A stretch of 64,000 nt of DNA, from positions 62,001 through 126,000 of the forward strand of contig LLEY01000009.1 of assembly GCA_001414485.1 (NCBI GenBank), in the 5' to 3' direction. Position 1 is the first letter of the stretch. Each line of letters starts with the position of its first letter. The translations under genes and the position numbers were made by a program. Below, one piece after another: positions 1 through 10,329 of the stretch. This stretch comes from Calycina herbarum. Its lineage: Eukaryota > Ascomycota > Leotiomycetes > Helotiales > Pezizellaceae. The notes beneath the pieces are model-generated. The model saw nothing but the letters and a program-made list of their open reading frames with translations. It ran no database searches and was not told the origin of the DNA.

Positions 1-83
1 AGAAAAGGACGCGCTGGCTTGACTACGAATACGGACTCAGAACACCAGAATCAGGCTATCCTCCTTATTACTCCCCCCTCGAG

Positions 84-670
84 ATGTCGACCACGTCAGG
101 AAGAAGAGACAGTCCCGTCACCCCGCGAGCGATTGAGCCCCCACCTACGGATGTAAGTCTTTGCGCCTGCTGGAATTTCCAATGCTAATTTTCTGCCATT
201 TACAGCTCGCATCGATTCAGCGCATCGATACCTCCCTCTGCTTCGAGCATTTCACTACGGAAGATGCGTGGGAACTTGGCTCCGCGCTCCGAAATCGACT
301 TCTCCCCCTCCCAACACCCGTCGTAATCAACATTGCGCTCGCGAACCAGAACCAGACGCTCTTCCATACATGTACGCACACGGGAGTTATGCCCGATAAT
401 GATAATTGGGTTGCGCGAAAGCGGAAAACGGTCTTGCGGTGGGGAGTTAGTACTTGGTATATGCATTGCAAGTTTGACGGGGACGAGAATGCGTTTAGGG
501 AGAAGTACGGATTGGGGAATAGTGCAGGGGAATATGCTATTCATGGTGGGGGTATTCCCATTCGTGTTACGGGTGTGGAGGGGGTTGTTGCGGTTGTGGT
601 TGTTAGTGGGTTGAAGCAGCATGAGGATCATGCTGTTATTGTTGAGGTTATTCGGGAGATGTACTATTAG
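84..670 (+). CDS. UPF0303 / YBR137W-like protein (heme-degrading HbpS/GlcG-like fold), 5' end uncertain
   Basis: Read as exons 84-152 and 206-670, 177 residues if the ATG at 84 is the start. The intron is GTAAGT...TTACAG with a GCTAAT branch site. The protein matches the UPF0303 family: LASIQR at the domain start, a DNDNWVARKRKTVLR block, WYMHCKF, SAGEYAIHGGG, and a C-terminal VVVSGLKQHEDH. The yeast member, Ybr137w, is a small cytosolic protein linked to the GET/tail-anchor pathway; the fold resembles HbpS/GlcG. That role is family knowledge, not visible here. The frame upstream of ATG 84 stays open to base 3 and reads like protein (YEYGLRTPESGYPPYYSPLE), so the true start may lie outside the window. 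No neighbour suggests an operon-like link. Confidence 0.85.
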
Positions 671-1309
671 AAGATCGCCTAATACCCGTGAGTTTTAGTG
701 CGGATGCTTGAATAGAGTACAGATTTTTCTTCTTAACACTTTTTGCGCTACAGGAACGGGCTTGTTTGGGGGGCTGGAATTGGGCAAGTGCCTATCTGAG
801 TTTCCCGTTCGCTAAACTCCACGCAAGCTGTTTTCTTTTTGTGGTTTTTTGGTTCAAGCTATTGAGAGGAGCATAGAGGTCTCTTCTGTGGTCTGAGGAG
901 CCGACCTGTTTCCAACCAGTAGCATCGACCCTCAAAGTAATTGATTAGTCTGCCTCACGAAATATCTTTGGATTTAGTTTATTAGGAGCTAGCTGGGGTT
1001 CTTAAACTTGTTATATATTTCCTACTTACATCAATGTTATTTATGTTAAATGGTCTATTTCTTGTAATAAAAAAAAAGTAAATGTTCACTTGAGATTTCA
1101 ATAGAAAGCTTTCCCTCACTTCTTCCAAATTTTTTGTCTCCAAGATATTGTCTATTTCATCATCACCGCTTAGTTTATTGTCGTTTTTTGGGGGGTTTTA
1201 TTGAAGCTTGTGGTGATATTTTATCCCAGCCATCTTGGTTTCGAGCGTTCGGTCGTGAAACCGAGAGGGTTCTATATATTCCTACACTACGATGTCGATG
1301 CCCAGACTT

Positions 1310-1400
1310 GGGCATCGATACGATAATATATCGATATATCGCGATATATATCACGATATAACTATCGGTAGCTTTTATCCGATATCGATATTTATTGTTC
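1310..1400. repeat. cluster of self-complementary TATCGATA-like motifs
   Basis: The words CGATA, TATCG, ATCGAT and CGCGATAT recur within 90 bases, giving many overlapping palindromes able to form cruciforms. No TSD or TIR frames the cluster. It could be a decayed MITE core or a simple-sequence tract; no function is assigned. Confidence 0.5.
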
Positions 1401-1447
1401 GAGTACGGCTGATAATCGAGAGAAATCAGCCCTCTTAATCCAGAGAT

Positions 1448-1730
1448 AGATTGCTGAACTATGAAGCCTCGTCTCGGCCATTCCCACTTTTTCGCAGTCG
1501 TCTCACTGGAATAGAATTAGGCTTGATTGATCATTAAGCTGACGCTTGACATTTTGTTCGTGGAATGTAAGCACAACAATAGACAGTGTATGTATGAATA
1601 TTTCGTGACGAAATATACTTCCAAGGCATAGCAAGTGAAGCTAGAAGCAAATAGATCTGAAGGCAATTTAGCAGAAGTGGGAAAATTATAAGGGGATGAG
1701 TGTTACGGTAGTACATTCGTATCCATGTAT
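1448..1730. repeat. dispersed repeat, copy 1 (blocks X and Y)
   Basis: Block X (about 1448-1530) has the words TTGCTGAACTATGA and GCAGTCGTCTCACTGGAATA. Both recur as reverse complements at 6150-6220. Block Y (about 1620-1730) has GCAGAAGTG, TGTTACGGTAGTA and ATTCGTAT, which recur in the same orientation at 5982-6047. X is therefore inverted relative to Y between the two copies. Confidence 0.6.
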
Positions 1731-1926
1731 AGTTTGCGAGGTTGCAAGACCAACTATAATCTCCATGACACCAGCGAAAAGTTAGTATATCGAGAAGCCT
1801 TGAAAGAGCCCTCCATTATGACAATTCCACCCCGAAAATGCGCACTGAAGCACTTCAGCTCTATACACTTTGGGCCTTTCAAACCATGGTTCTTCTATAC
1901 ATAGAGCTTTACCTCTACGTAGGCGG

Positions 1927-2176
1927 CTCCACGGGGACGCAAAAACTGTCGGAATTTCCTCCTATACCGTACCCTACCAAAACAACAACAACCTGTCTAA
2001 AGAAAACTTAGAAAAATACTAAAAAAATCTAAAATAAATCTAAAATAAATCTTTAATAACTAATTAATATTATTAGCAGGTTTTATTAGGTTTTGTTAGA
2101 TCATTGTGGTTTGTTTTCAAATTTATTACGTTCTTGTACAGGAATAAATTCCGACAGTTTTTGCGTCCCCATGGAG
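1927..2176. mobile_element. MITE-like element with 31-bp terminal inverted repeats
   Basis: The 31 bases at 1927-1957 (core GGGGACGCAAAAACTGTCGG) are the reverse complement of 2146-2176 with one mismatch (C/T at the sixth position from each end). The 188-bp core is AT-rich, with repeated AAATCTAAAATAAATC words and no coding frame. Size and structure fit a non-autonomous DNA transposon. No clean TSD is visible, so the true ends may lie a few bases outside. Confidence 0.75.
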
Positions 2177-2775
2177 GGCGGGTTTGTTACAGGACTCTTT
2201 TGGGGACTGGGGGGTTTTCCAATGTTAGTAATTCTGTTTTTTCCATTTATCTATCTTCCAGCACTCTTTCCGTCAACCCGCTCTAACGAATCCATGTTCC
2301 GGGGCACCTCATGATTGAACTTAACCACCTCCTCTGTTTCCCACTTCTTATGTTAGAAATCCGTCAGAACTACAAGTGTACCCTCACACCTGGCTTCTAA
2401 CTTGGAATACAAAGTGGAATACAAAGCCTGAAGCTTGGTGTTTTCGTTTTCGAGTTCGTCTGGTGGGAGGTACGGGCGTGTTCGTATGGGCATGGGTTGG
2501 GATCGGGGTATTGGAATCTAGTTGAATCTTTTGTGTAGGTTTCTCCTTGTTTTTCAATTTAAAAAATGGAACCTGATAATTAATTAGATTTTTATCTCCT
2601 CCCTTCGTGCTGGGCGTTGTCTTTGGTCTGGCGGCGAAGTATAGAGAGATGACAGAGGATCAATGGGATGAGAATGAAAGGGCAAAGAATAATTAGGAGT
2701 CCACGATTTGGATAATGATTGATTTCATAACTCCGCCCAAGACAACTCTGGATTCTCGGTACAAGTTAAGACCGT
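2177..2775. other. intergenic, nothing recognised
   Basis: This 600-base spacer lies between the MITE and the 3' end of the RNA-ligase-like gene. It contains only short frames without protein character. Confidence 0.5.
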
Positions 2776-3891
2776 TTAATTCCCCCCTTCTTTCTTTACT
2801 CTCGCTATATACCACTTCCGCCCAATAACCTCAACACTCTTCTTCAACATTGCCTTATCGATCCCCAGCGTCTCAATCTCACCCTTCTCTTCCACCTCCA
2901 CATCCCCCACCACCCATTCCAGAAAACTCTTCACGAATTTCATCTCTCTCTTGATATCCATCTCATCCAAATACGCCCACCCCTGTTCCAGCCTATGTTC
3001 TGTAACAGCGGCATCCGCAAACTCTCTTACAACATCTTGATCTCCATCCCCCTTCTTTCTTTGTGATATCTTCTCCGTATTTGTTACCGCATGAAGTGGT
3101 CCTTTGGTCTTGAGCCAGAATCTTGTATCCGCACCCAAAGGATGAGCTACTTTCCAAACAATTCCTTCGCCTATCCCGGATATCCCCAGGGCTTTTGCAA
3201 ACGGACATTCTCTCTCGACTTCCATCGTTGGGATTTGCAGACGTTCTCTAGTCTCGGATTGCTGGCCTAAATGGAGAGTATCGTGAAAAAATCCACCGCG
3301 GGAGATGTTGAAGATTCCGTTTTCTTCAGAGTTGATGTCTGCGTATTCCTCATCTGGTAACCAGGATTTGTTTATCGAGACGGAAAGGATGACGAAATAT
3401 TTCCGCGATAGTTTCGAAATTGCAACATTCTTCTGAACACCCGGCCCTATCCACTCCCCCGCGATAATAGTAGGAAACTCCTTCAGAATCTCGACACCCG
3501 GATTCAATTTTCGAAATCGAGAGTGGTACTTATTTCTCAACTCCAAAGTTGCTTGTCCCAAAGGTTCCAGAGCAGCAGCAACACCGTAAACATCTTTTCC
3601 CGTGGACGTGAGACCTACAACATTCCGGGATTGGATGGTGATTTTATTGTTGGAATCTATCACCAGATCCGCATGGGCACCATGAAGTTTTACTGTTCCA
3701 ATGAGGGGGAGAACAAGATTTCTGACGTCGACGTGGAGGGTTTTGTCTCCTTTTTCAAGCTGGATCATGGCGACGTAGTTGCATCCTATTTCCGCGACTT
3801 TGCCGCTGATTTTTGGGAAGAGGGTGCTTGGTCTTTCGGGTTGGTCTTCCATTTTTGGAGATGGTGGTTGAGGAGTTGCTGGTCGTATCAT
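2776..3891 (-). CDS. RNA ligase family protein (covalent nucleotidyltransferase)
   Basis: Single exon of 371 residues. The first ATG in frame is at 3891; the frame is open farther upstream without an ATG. Nucleotidyltransferase motifs appear in order: motif I KLHG (Lys about 68, the expected AMP-accepting lysine), GEWIGPGVQ at about 145-153, motif IV EGIVWK at about 242-247, and motif V LKTKG at about 260-264. These define the RNA_ligase (PF09414) group, which joins RNA ends through an enzyme-AMP intermediate. The natural substrate of the fungal members is not known to me. The C-terminal ~100 residues are helical and charged (KREMKFVKSFLEWVVGDVEV). It ends 2 bases before the CCCCCC/TTC tract at its 3' side and shares no promoter with a neighbour. 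Confidence 0.8.
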   Translation of the reverse strand: MIRPATPQPPSPKMEDQPERPSTLFPKISGKVAEIGCNYVAMIQLEKGDKTLHVDVRNLVLPLIGTVKLHGAHADLVIDSNNKITIQSRNVVGLTSTGKDVYGVAAALEPLGQATLELRNKYHSRFRKLNPGVEILKEFPTIIAGEWIGPGVQKNVAISKLSRKYFVILSVSINKSWLPDEEYADINSEENGIFNISRGGFFHDTLHLGQQSETRERLQIPTMEVERECPFAKALGISGIGEGIVWKVAHPLGADTRFWLKTKGPLHAVTNTEKISQRKKGDGDQDVVREFADAAVTEHRLEQGWAYLDEMDIKREMKFVKSFLEWVVGDVEVEEKGEIETLGIDKAMLKKSVEVIGRKWYIARVKKEGGN

Positions 3892-4691
3892 GTTGAGAGA
3901 AAGTAATTGACGAGATGGAAGTGATGAAATTGGCACATAAGTTGTTTGACAGTGGATGCACAAATTCGTGGGAAAGGCGAAGGGTTTTAATATTCGAAGG
4001 AACGGGGTGTGACTCAATAAAACCCCTCGCTACGTGAATTTGAAGCTGCTAGGAATTAACATCATAATATGAACTAAGCATGCTAGTTATGGTGTTGGTG
4101 TCTATACTATACTAGGTATCAGCCTTACAGGATGTGACTCACGTAAGCTCGGTACCGTTCCTGAGCTAAGCCCCTAATTCGGTCAGTAGGCAATTGAAAC
4201 TGGATGTACGGAACGATGTGATTGAAACGAAATTGGATCAATTCAAAAAGCAATGCTATTCTAGCTTACAATTTGTCAAAGTTTCATCCCGTAGACAGAC
4301 AAATTTCTTAGAACAGCTTTGTAATCCTTCAATTATTTCTCTAACGCCTAGTAATACAAATCCCTAAACTCCAGATTATTTGACCTTAACGGGGGAAGTG
4401 ACTTGGTAACTCAAATTATAATTCATCTCGGGTATACGCCCACAGTAAACGAGAACTCCGTTGAGCAGAACAAATAAAATGACTCAATCCGTGAAGCCTG
4501 AGCATCCTTTATGTTTCGAGTTGAGAAAGAGAGCAGCATGAAAGCGCTGACGATGAGAACGAATCTCGGTTTCTGTTGTACCCATTTTCGCGAGACTCAA
4601 AATAAGAACAGGAAAAAATCCCAGCAGCTTTCTCCAGCTCGAATAGAACCCTCGCAACATCTTTTGTTTGTCGAGTAAAAGAATGTGCAGC
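3892..4691. other. intergenic, presumed promoter of the RNA-ligase-like gene and 3' region of the secreted-protein gene
   Basis: Both flanking genes are on the minus strand. No further coding frame, repeat or RNA gene is visible. The bases from 3892 to 4017 extend the ligase frame without an ATG and read as a 5' leader. Confidence 0.5.
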
Positions 4692-5378
4692 TCAGAAGAC
4701 ACTGACAATAAGATAAACCTCACTTTCTGCTCACACGTCAGTTCCACACCACACAAAACATAAGGATAGAAAAGAAAACTCACGAGGACCCTTCTTATCA
4801 ATCACCCCCCAATGAATCCTCTGCTTCAACTCATGCCCCGGATTCTCCTCCTTCGCCACCCTCCAAACCCCCTTCCCATGCACAAGCAGCAACCTCACAA
4901 CATTATCCACACACCTACTCTTAACCTCCCACTCCTTACTCGGCCTATGCAACGTACTCAGCGCCGGACAACACGGGATCTGACTATCCCCGAACCACGT
5001 CTCAGCCACCAAATCGCACCAAACAGTATCCAACGCCAGTGTCCCATTCGCATTCAGATTAAACGCCCCCTGCTTCGTAAACGAATACTCCCAGGGGTTC
5101 GCGATGTACTCCAGCGGTGGTTGCACGGGGTTGAGCACTTTCTCCATGCCGACGAAGACGCGTTGGCCGTGGAACATGTCTTTTTCTGTGACGGGGATGA
5201 CTTCGATGGAGAAGGCGAGCTCGGGGGAGATGGGGTAGGTGTCGCCTTTGTATTTGATGTCGCAGTAGGAACCAGCCTTGAGGATTTCGGTGCGTTTTTC
5301 TACTGGTTCTGGGAGGGCGAGGGTTGTTGGGAGGAGGGTGCTCATGAAGAGGGCGAGTACCGTTTTTGAATTCCGCAT
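4692..5378 (-). CDS. small secreted protein, uncharacterised (effector-size)
   Basis: Read as exon 1 5378-4784 and exon 2 4726-4692, giving 209 residues. The 57-nt intron has donor GTGAGT and acceptor GAGCAG, with a CTGAC branch site. The N-terminus MRNSKTVLALFMSTLLPTTLA is a typical signal peptide, followed by LPEPVEKR, a likely Kex2 (KR) pro-site. The mature part holds several cysteines (SYCDIKYKG, VWCDLVAE, IPCCPALS, SRCVDNV) and an NGT glycosylation sequon. I do not recognise the family. Reading through the donor would instead add an EFSFLSLCF-type tail, so the spliced form ending in a short beta-like tail (YLIVSVF) is preferred. The secreted location is inferred; an effector role is only possible. 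Confidence 0.65.
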
Positions 5379-7070
5379 CTTGGCGAGTGGGGTGTTGGTT
5401 GTAGATGAGAGTTGTAAGTGAGATTCGAAGCCAAACAGGTTTGATTCTAAATCGCCGTGGAGAAAGATCGATGCAAAGGAGTGTGTGGGGAAGAGTGGGA
5501 ACCCCGACGGAGAAGTATTTCTCTTGGGCAGGGAGATCGTAAGTAGGAAACAATTCTGACATAGTAACCAGAGGCTAATTAAGCAATGGCAGACACGACT
5601 ACCTCTTACACTGGTGTAAGCCGAGGAAAATTGGGCTCTCGCTAAGAAATTAGTTTGGCCCTTAATAATTCGCTCTCGTCATTTCCCCTCCTATACAATG
5701 ACCCCAGAATTGTGATCCAACAAATGCAGAGAAATTAATATGTTTTTCCGTTTGGCAAGGGAAGAAATTGGAGTTGGAAGAATTGGAAGAAGCGGAGGAA
5801 CGTTCCATTGAAACCTTCCCTCAAGTGACTTGCTCGTTTTTTAGAGGACTAATGGCAAGATTTAGTGCCAATTGAAGTAGCAGTGATGTAAGTAGGAAAT
5901 AGAGAAAGGGAAGAAACCCAACTAGTTCCAAATGAATTGAATCCAAGGAATAGGTAGAAGCAATTCGATCTGACACTTATTTGGCAGAAGTGTGAAATAT
6001 ATAAGTGGGTTGGTGTTGCGGTAGTATATTCGTATTCATATAGTATAACCACGGATTCGGTTGATGTGCTGCCAACCATCAATTCCGCGATACTAAGAAA
6101 AAACTAAAGAGTAAAAGCTAGAAGAATTGAGAGGCGTTAAAGATTTGATTATATTCCAGTGAGACGACTGCCACAAGGGAGTCTACGGACAAAGGGGCCT
6201 CATAGTTCAGCAAACTTTCTCCGTATTTAATAAAATCAAAGCAAAGAAGATGAAGAAACATAAATCAAGAGGGTTCGAGACGATCAAAAATATACAACCC
6301 CACCCCCTAAAAAAGGGAAAATACAACCAAAGCAAGCGACAAAGATGAATTGAACATATATCTTAATGTAGAGCCACGAGTTCAGGACTACCTATGACAG
6401 AGGTTCCCGAGGTTTCGAATGTAGTACGAGCGCACCCAAGTAGCAAACCATGCTCTGTTCTACCTATGAAGAATGGCCTCAATCACTTTGCCTGTGAAAT
6501 CGAAGGCTACCGCATAAAAGAATTGGCAGAAGGAGTGGGCAAACATTTGAACGTTGGAGATTGTAGACTGAGATAATCATTTTCATGGAAAGGGGTTTGA
6601 TTTAAAAATACAGATATCCAGGAGAAATATACCAGAACCACGAAAAGATTCCTTTGCGGCAAATTCAAAGAAGGAATAAGTTACCTTTTAATGACGAGGT
6701 ATGGTATTTCTTGAGTGTAAGAGAAATGACACTATACCTGTAACTCATTACTTGTCTTGTGACAGGAGAGACGATGAGAATCGTGCGTTTTCTGCAGCAA
6801 AGACTTTTTAGCAACAACTCAGCAAACACACGATGAGGGAATGGAGATACATCCATTTTTGACAGAGTTTTTTTTTGGATTTGTTTCATGCTATTGATTA
6901 CGAACAGCCTCCATGTTAGCCTCCATCAAAGCAATTATGCGAAAGAGAAAAAAGTGGCGCTGGAAGGTAAACACCGCCCCAAACGCCTTGTGTGATACTT
7001 GCGAAGATTCCACCATTGTACACCCAACCCATCTAGTCAAACCAATCCCCATAAACACGATATAGCGAAT
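5379..7070. other. intergenic with dispersed repeat copy 2
   Basis: No supported gene. The second copy of the X/Y dispersed repeat lies at 5942-6240. The rest is AT-rich, with homopurine runs near 6240-6330. Confidence 0.5.
5942..6240. repeat. dispersed repeat, copy 2 (block Y direct, block X inverted)
   Basis: The words CCAAGGAATAG, GGCAGAAGTG and GTTGCGGTAGTATATTCGTAT match block Y at 1620-1730 in the same orientation. CCAGTGAGACGACTGC and CATAGTTCAGCAAA are the reverse complement of block X at 1448-1530. The copies are clearly diverged, so the repeat is old. Confidence 0.6.
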
Positions 7071-8052
7071 CTAAAATTCCTCCTCGCCATTTGTTTGATA
7101 TATATGTCGACTTCTCGTAGGATCTTTGCGCATGGTTTGGCCAGAACCCGTGAAGCCAACTGATACAAAGTTAGCCTTATCCGCAAAGAGGGGAGGGGTA
7201 ACGTGCCTCTACCATGAACACCTTCCGGTGTACGAAACATGCTATCCTTCTTTCCCGCCTTGCCGAATTTTCCCTTTGCCGCAAAGTCCTGCCACTTGTT
7301 TTTGCCAGCTTCCAATTCCTTATTTGCCTTGATCTTCTTGGGAACTTTGGCAGGCCGTACAGGACCATCACTAACCTTACTTGGCTCACGCTTGGTCTGT
7401 TGCGCGAGTTCGGGATTGATGTCGGGTGCTGCGGATATGACATTGGCAGCTGTAGCGGGTGGCGTGGGTATAGAGGCCACGACTGGTGTTCCATCAGCTT
7501 TGCGCTTGTTTGGGTTCACAATGGGTTTGATATCCTTGGCTCGAAGTGTCTCGGTGGTATCGTAACTCTTGAACTTGACAATATATACGGGTGCTGTCGA
7601 AGAACCGGTTATCGATGTGATTCTCGCAGGATAGAACCCCTTGTCCCCAGAGTGCCACTTTGCCAACACGGTATCGTTCACCGAGAATTTGGTTGGGACG
7701 TCTGTATCTTCGGGGGCTGCGGGGGGTGCTGCATTATTCTTCTTGAATGCGGGGTGATTTTCTCGCGACCATTTCTCCTTCACGGCGGGTTCTGAATTTT
7801 TGGGTACCGAAGCTGGCACTGAAGAGGGCTTTAGTTCTGCGATCGATGCTTCGGTGAGGGAAATGACTTGTTCGAGTTCAGTCTTTAATTCCTGAAGCTC
7901 TGCACTATCCGGATCTGCTGAGAGGCCGAGTTGGACTGTTTCCAACTGTTTGAGGTTAGCAGTATTCCCACTTGAAAGAGGGCGATGGTGGAACGAACCT
8001 GCAGCTTATACTCCTTGATATCATTTTCGAGGTTTGCGATTTCACCACTCAT
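7071..8052 (-). CDS. spf30: Spf30/SMNDC1-like splicing factor with Tudor domain
   Basis: Read as exons 8052-7999, 7945-7213 and 7159-7071, giving 291 residues. Both introns are 53 nt (GTTCGT...AACAG and GTAGAG...ATCAG) with CTAAC branch sites. The N-terminal 50 residues are a coiled coil (ANLENDIKEYKLQ, LQELKTELEQVISL). A Tudor domain follows at about 104-160 (KFSVNDTVLAKW, GFYPARIT, FKSYDTTETL). Then come a basic linker with KRKAD and KVPKKIK, and the family's C-terminal signature VGFTGSGQTM. Splicing through both introns restores this ending, which supports the model. SMN-related Spf30 proteins bind symmetric dimethylarginine on Sm proteins and help tri-snRNP join the spliceosome; this is family knowledge. 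It is divergent from the Saf4-like gene, with 368 bases between the start codons. Confidence 0.88.
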
Positions 8053-8420
8053 CGTGAATAGAGCGAGCTTCTTTTGTCGCCACTGGCGTGGGATCGTAGT
8101 AAAGCCGCGTCGGAGCAAAAGAACTGGCGGGAGGAGGTGGGGGGTGAAACCAACGGGTCTGTCTATTTTGTGTACGATTGGGAGATAATGAGATGGTTCG
8201 TGGGTTGAAATGAATAAAGACGTGATATTGTCGGGAACCTACTTCCATGAGCACTCCATGAGTGACGGCGCCAGTGAATCCGGGCTGATTAAGCAAGGCT
8301 CCGATTCCCGGCAGGATATCGGCCCTTGCTTGCCTTCTTGGAGTTCTCACAGCCTCGAGCCATGCTTCCACACATCAACAACTCTTCAGCAACAACCTGA
8401 ACCAGCACAAACCATTCAAG
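8053..8420. promoter_or_regulatory. shared divergent promoter of two splicing genes
   Basis: The 368 bases between the ATGs of the Spf30-like and Saf4-like genes must hold both promoters and both 5' leaders. A CT/GA-rich tract near 8125-8150 is the only visible feature. No TATA box is obvious. Confidence 0.5.
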
Positions 8421-9461
8421 ATGCAGGGCTTCAATATGGGACGTTATGTCCCGCCGGACCAAGAAGGAGTCTTGAGCGGGAATCAGCTCCACGGGAAAAA
8501 TGCACTCGGAGCTCGCGCCAACAAAATCTCCCAAGGTATCCTCACAGTCCGCTTCGAAATGCCCTATCCAATATGGTGCACAACATGTCCCAAACCCTCA
8601 ATCATCGGCCAAGGTGTGCGCTTCAATGCGGAAAAGAAAAAAGTAGGCAACTACTTTTCCTCCCCGATATACAGTTTTCGAATGAAGCATCTCGCATGTG
8701 GGGGCTGGATCGAGATTCGTACCGACCCGAAGAATACAGCATATGTTGTCACGGAAGGGGCACGAAAGAGAGATTTGGGCGAGGATAAGGTGATGGAGGG
8801 GGATGTGAAGATTATGACACAAGAAGAGAGCGAGTCTATGAGGGATAATGCTTTTGCGGCGCTGGAAGGCAAGGTTGAAGATAAGAAGAGACTGGAATAC
8901 AGCAAAAAAAGACTGGAAGAACTACAAGATTTATCCGAGAAGCAGTGGGAAGATCCCTATGAACAGAACAGGAGACTACGCAACTCTTTTCGAGTAGGTA
9001 GGAAGGAAAGGGAAGCAGCCGCTGGCGTTACCTCCGCTTTGCAAGACAAGATGAGCCTTGGGTTAGAGTTACTGCCGGAGCATGAAGATGATGCCAAAAG
9101 GGCCGGCTTCATCGAATTTGGTGAGTTTGATTCAGAGAGGGGCATTGAAAGGGCTGTCTCCAAACCCCTATTCTCCGAGAATGAGCCTCGGAAGAAATCC
9201 AGCAGCTCCAAACCGACAAAGGGAAAGCTGAAAACAGAGAAGCTCGCGGAGCAGAGAAGAGCTAATATTGCAGCGGAGATAAGAGGGAATACAAGAGCTG
9301 CAATGGACCCTTTCCTTCTAGGGTCGAGAACTCATCCAGACTCGAGCCCGAAGTTTGTGCTTGCTGGTGTCAAGAGGAAGAGGCCAGAACCTGAGAACAT
9401 CCCTACACCAGTATCAGAAGGATCAAAGGTGCCGAGTCTGGTAGACTATGACTCGGAGTAG
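8421..9461 (+). CDS. saf4: Saf4/CCDC130 (Yju2/Cwf16 family) splicing factor
   Basis: Single exon, 346 residues, starting with the family hallmark MQGFNMGRYVPPD. The first 120 residues are the DUF572/Cwf16 domain: LHGKNALGARANK, ILTVRFEMP, CTTC (Cys53, Cys56), GQGVRFNAEKKKVGNY, and RMKHLACGGWIEIRTDP with His90/Cys93. These Cys/His residues are the expected zinc site. A charged coiled coil (about 130-200) and a disordered basic tail with KRKRPEPE follow. Homologues (human CCDC130, fission yeast Saf4) associate with the spliceosome around the catalytic steps. Length and start fit the family. Confidence 0.92.
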   Translation: MQGFNMGRYVPPDQEGVLSGNQLHGKNALGARANKISQGILTVRFEMPYPIWCTTCPKPSIIGQGVRFNAEKKKVGNYFSSPIYSFRMKHLACGGWIEIRTDPKNTAYVVTEGARKRDLGEDKVMEGDVKIMTQEESESMRDNAFAALEGKVEDKKRLEYSKKRLEELQDLSEKQWEDPYEQNRRLRNSFRVGRKEREAAAGVTSALQDKMSLGLELLPEHEDDAKRAGFIEFGEFDSERGIERAVSKPLFSENEPRKKSSSSKPTKGKLKTEKLAEQRRANIAAEIRGNTRAAMDPFLLGSRTHPDSSPKFVLAGVKRKRPEPENIPTPVSEGSKVPSLVDYDSE

Positions 9462-10329
9462 ACAAAAGCAAGAGTTGCATATTCAAAACCACCGGGAAAA
9501 GGCCTTGATACAGATGGCGTTATTTGGAAAATATTGGGTGGCGACCCTATGGAAAGGACATGGCGTTATGGATGCAAAGCAGGCTGGCACGCCTCAATGA
9601 TACCCTCGATTTTATTCCTTCATAGTTCGTCCGATGTGTGGGTAGCGAGAGGACAATATTCCTTGGACAAGGGAAAAGCTTCGTTGATGAAACGTACGCT
9701 TTGATTGTTACACAACATGAATGTTGATGGTGGTACTCGGGTTAGATTTTGGGGGCCACACTACTCGGTACGCATACTGATGATTAATTATGTTAGATCT
9801 ATTGAATGAATTCTGTTGGCTCACATTACCTGTTTTCGATGTGATGTTGCTACCCGAGACGGAAAAAATATCGATACTCACATGAATGTTGTGGGACATC
9901 GGGACCTGAACTGTTGAAAATAAGTTGATGCAGGGCCAATATATTGGATGCAGGAGAGACGCTCAGTTCTGCACTATTTCTGCATCCTTTAGAATCTGGT
10001 TTTCACCACGCGTACTCTGGCTGCCACACTCTTGGCGGCCTCGATCTGGCGCATCCAAATCATCGACCGAGGAAGAGAAAATGGTGTGGACTTTTAGTGC
10101 TAGCGTGCAAAGTGGGTATGTACAAGTGCTTGAGCGAGCGATTCTACCTACTACCACTCCAGAAAAATACAACATGCGCCCGCTAAAAACCAACCTCCCA
10201 AATTCCCGGATCCTTTTTCCCTCCAACTTTCTCAAATTACAAGATAATATTGCCCCCAAAGTACTAGAATCCAGCCCCGTACAAATGAAAGCCCTTTTTT
10301 CCATCCGTTTCAAAAGAATGAATACCATG
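9462..10329. other. convergent intergenic region, nothing recognised
   Basis: The region lies between two convergent genes. The 12-mer ACATGAATGTTG occurs near 9715 and again near 9881; a word this short may be chance. No gene is supported. Confidence 0.45.

Larger units (their letters stand above)
671..1926. other. intergenic, no recognisable gene; AT palindromes
   Basis: No frame here looks like protein. The stretch holds a dense run of TATCGATA/ATCGATAT-type palindromes at about 1313-1396. It also holds the first copy of a dispersed repeat (blocks 1448-1530 and 1620-1730) whose relatives lie at 5942-6240. Confidence 0.6.

Noticed and set aside
161..631. Overlapping frames on the minus strand opposite the UPF0303 gene
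   Set aside because: They mirror the real gene, contain no motif, and vanish with the spliced model.
8210..8788. Plus-strand frame overlapping the Saf4-like start
   Set aside because: Different frame from the conserved MQGFNMGRYVPPD protein; no domain.
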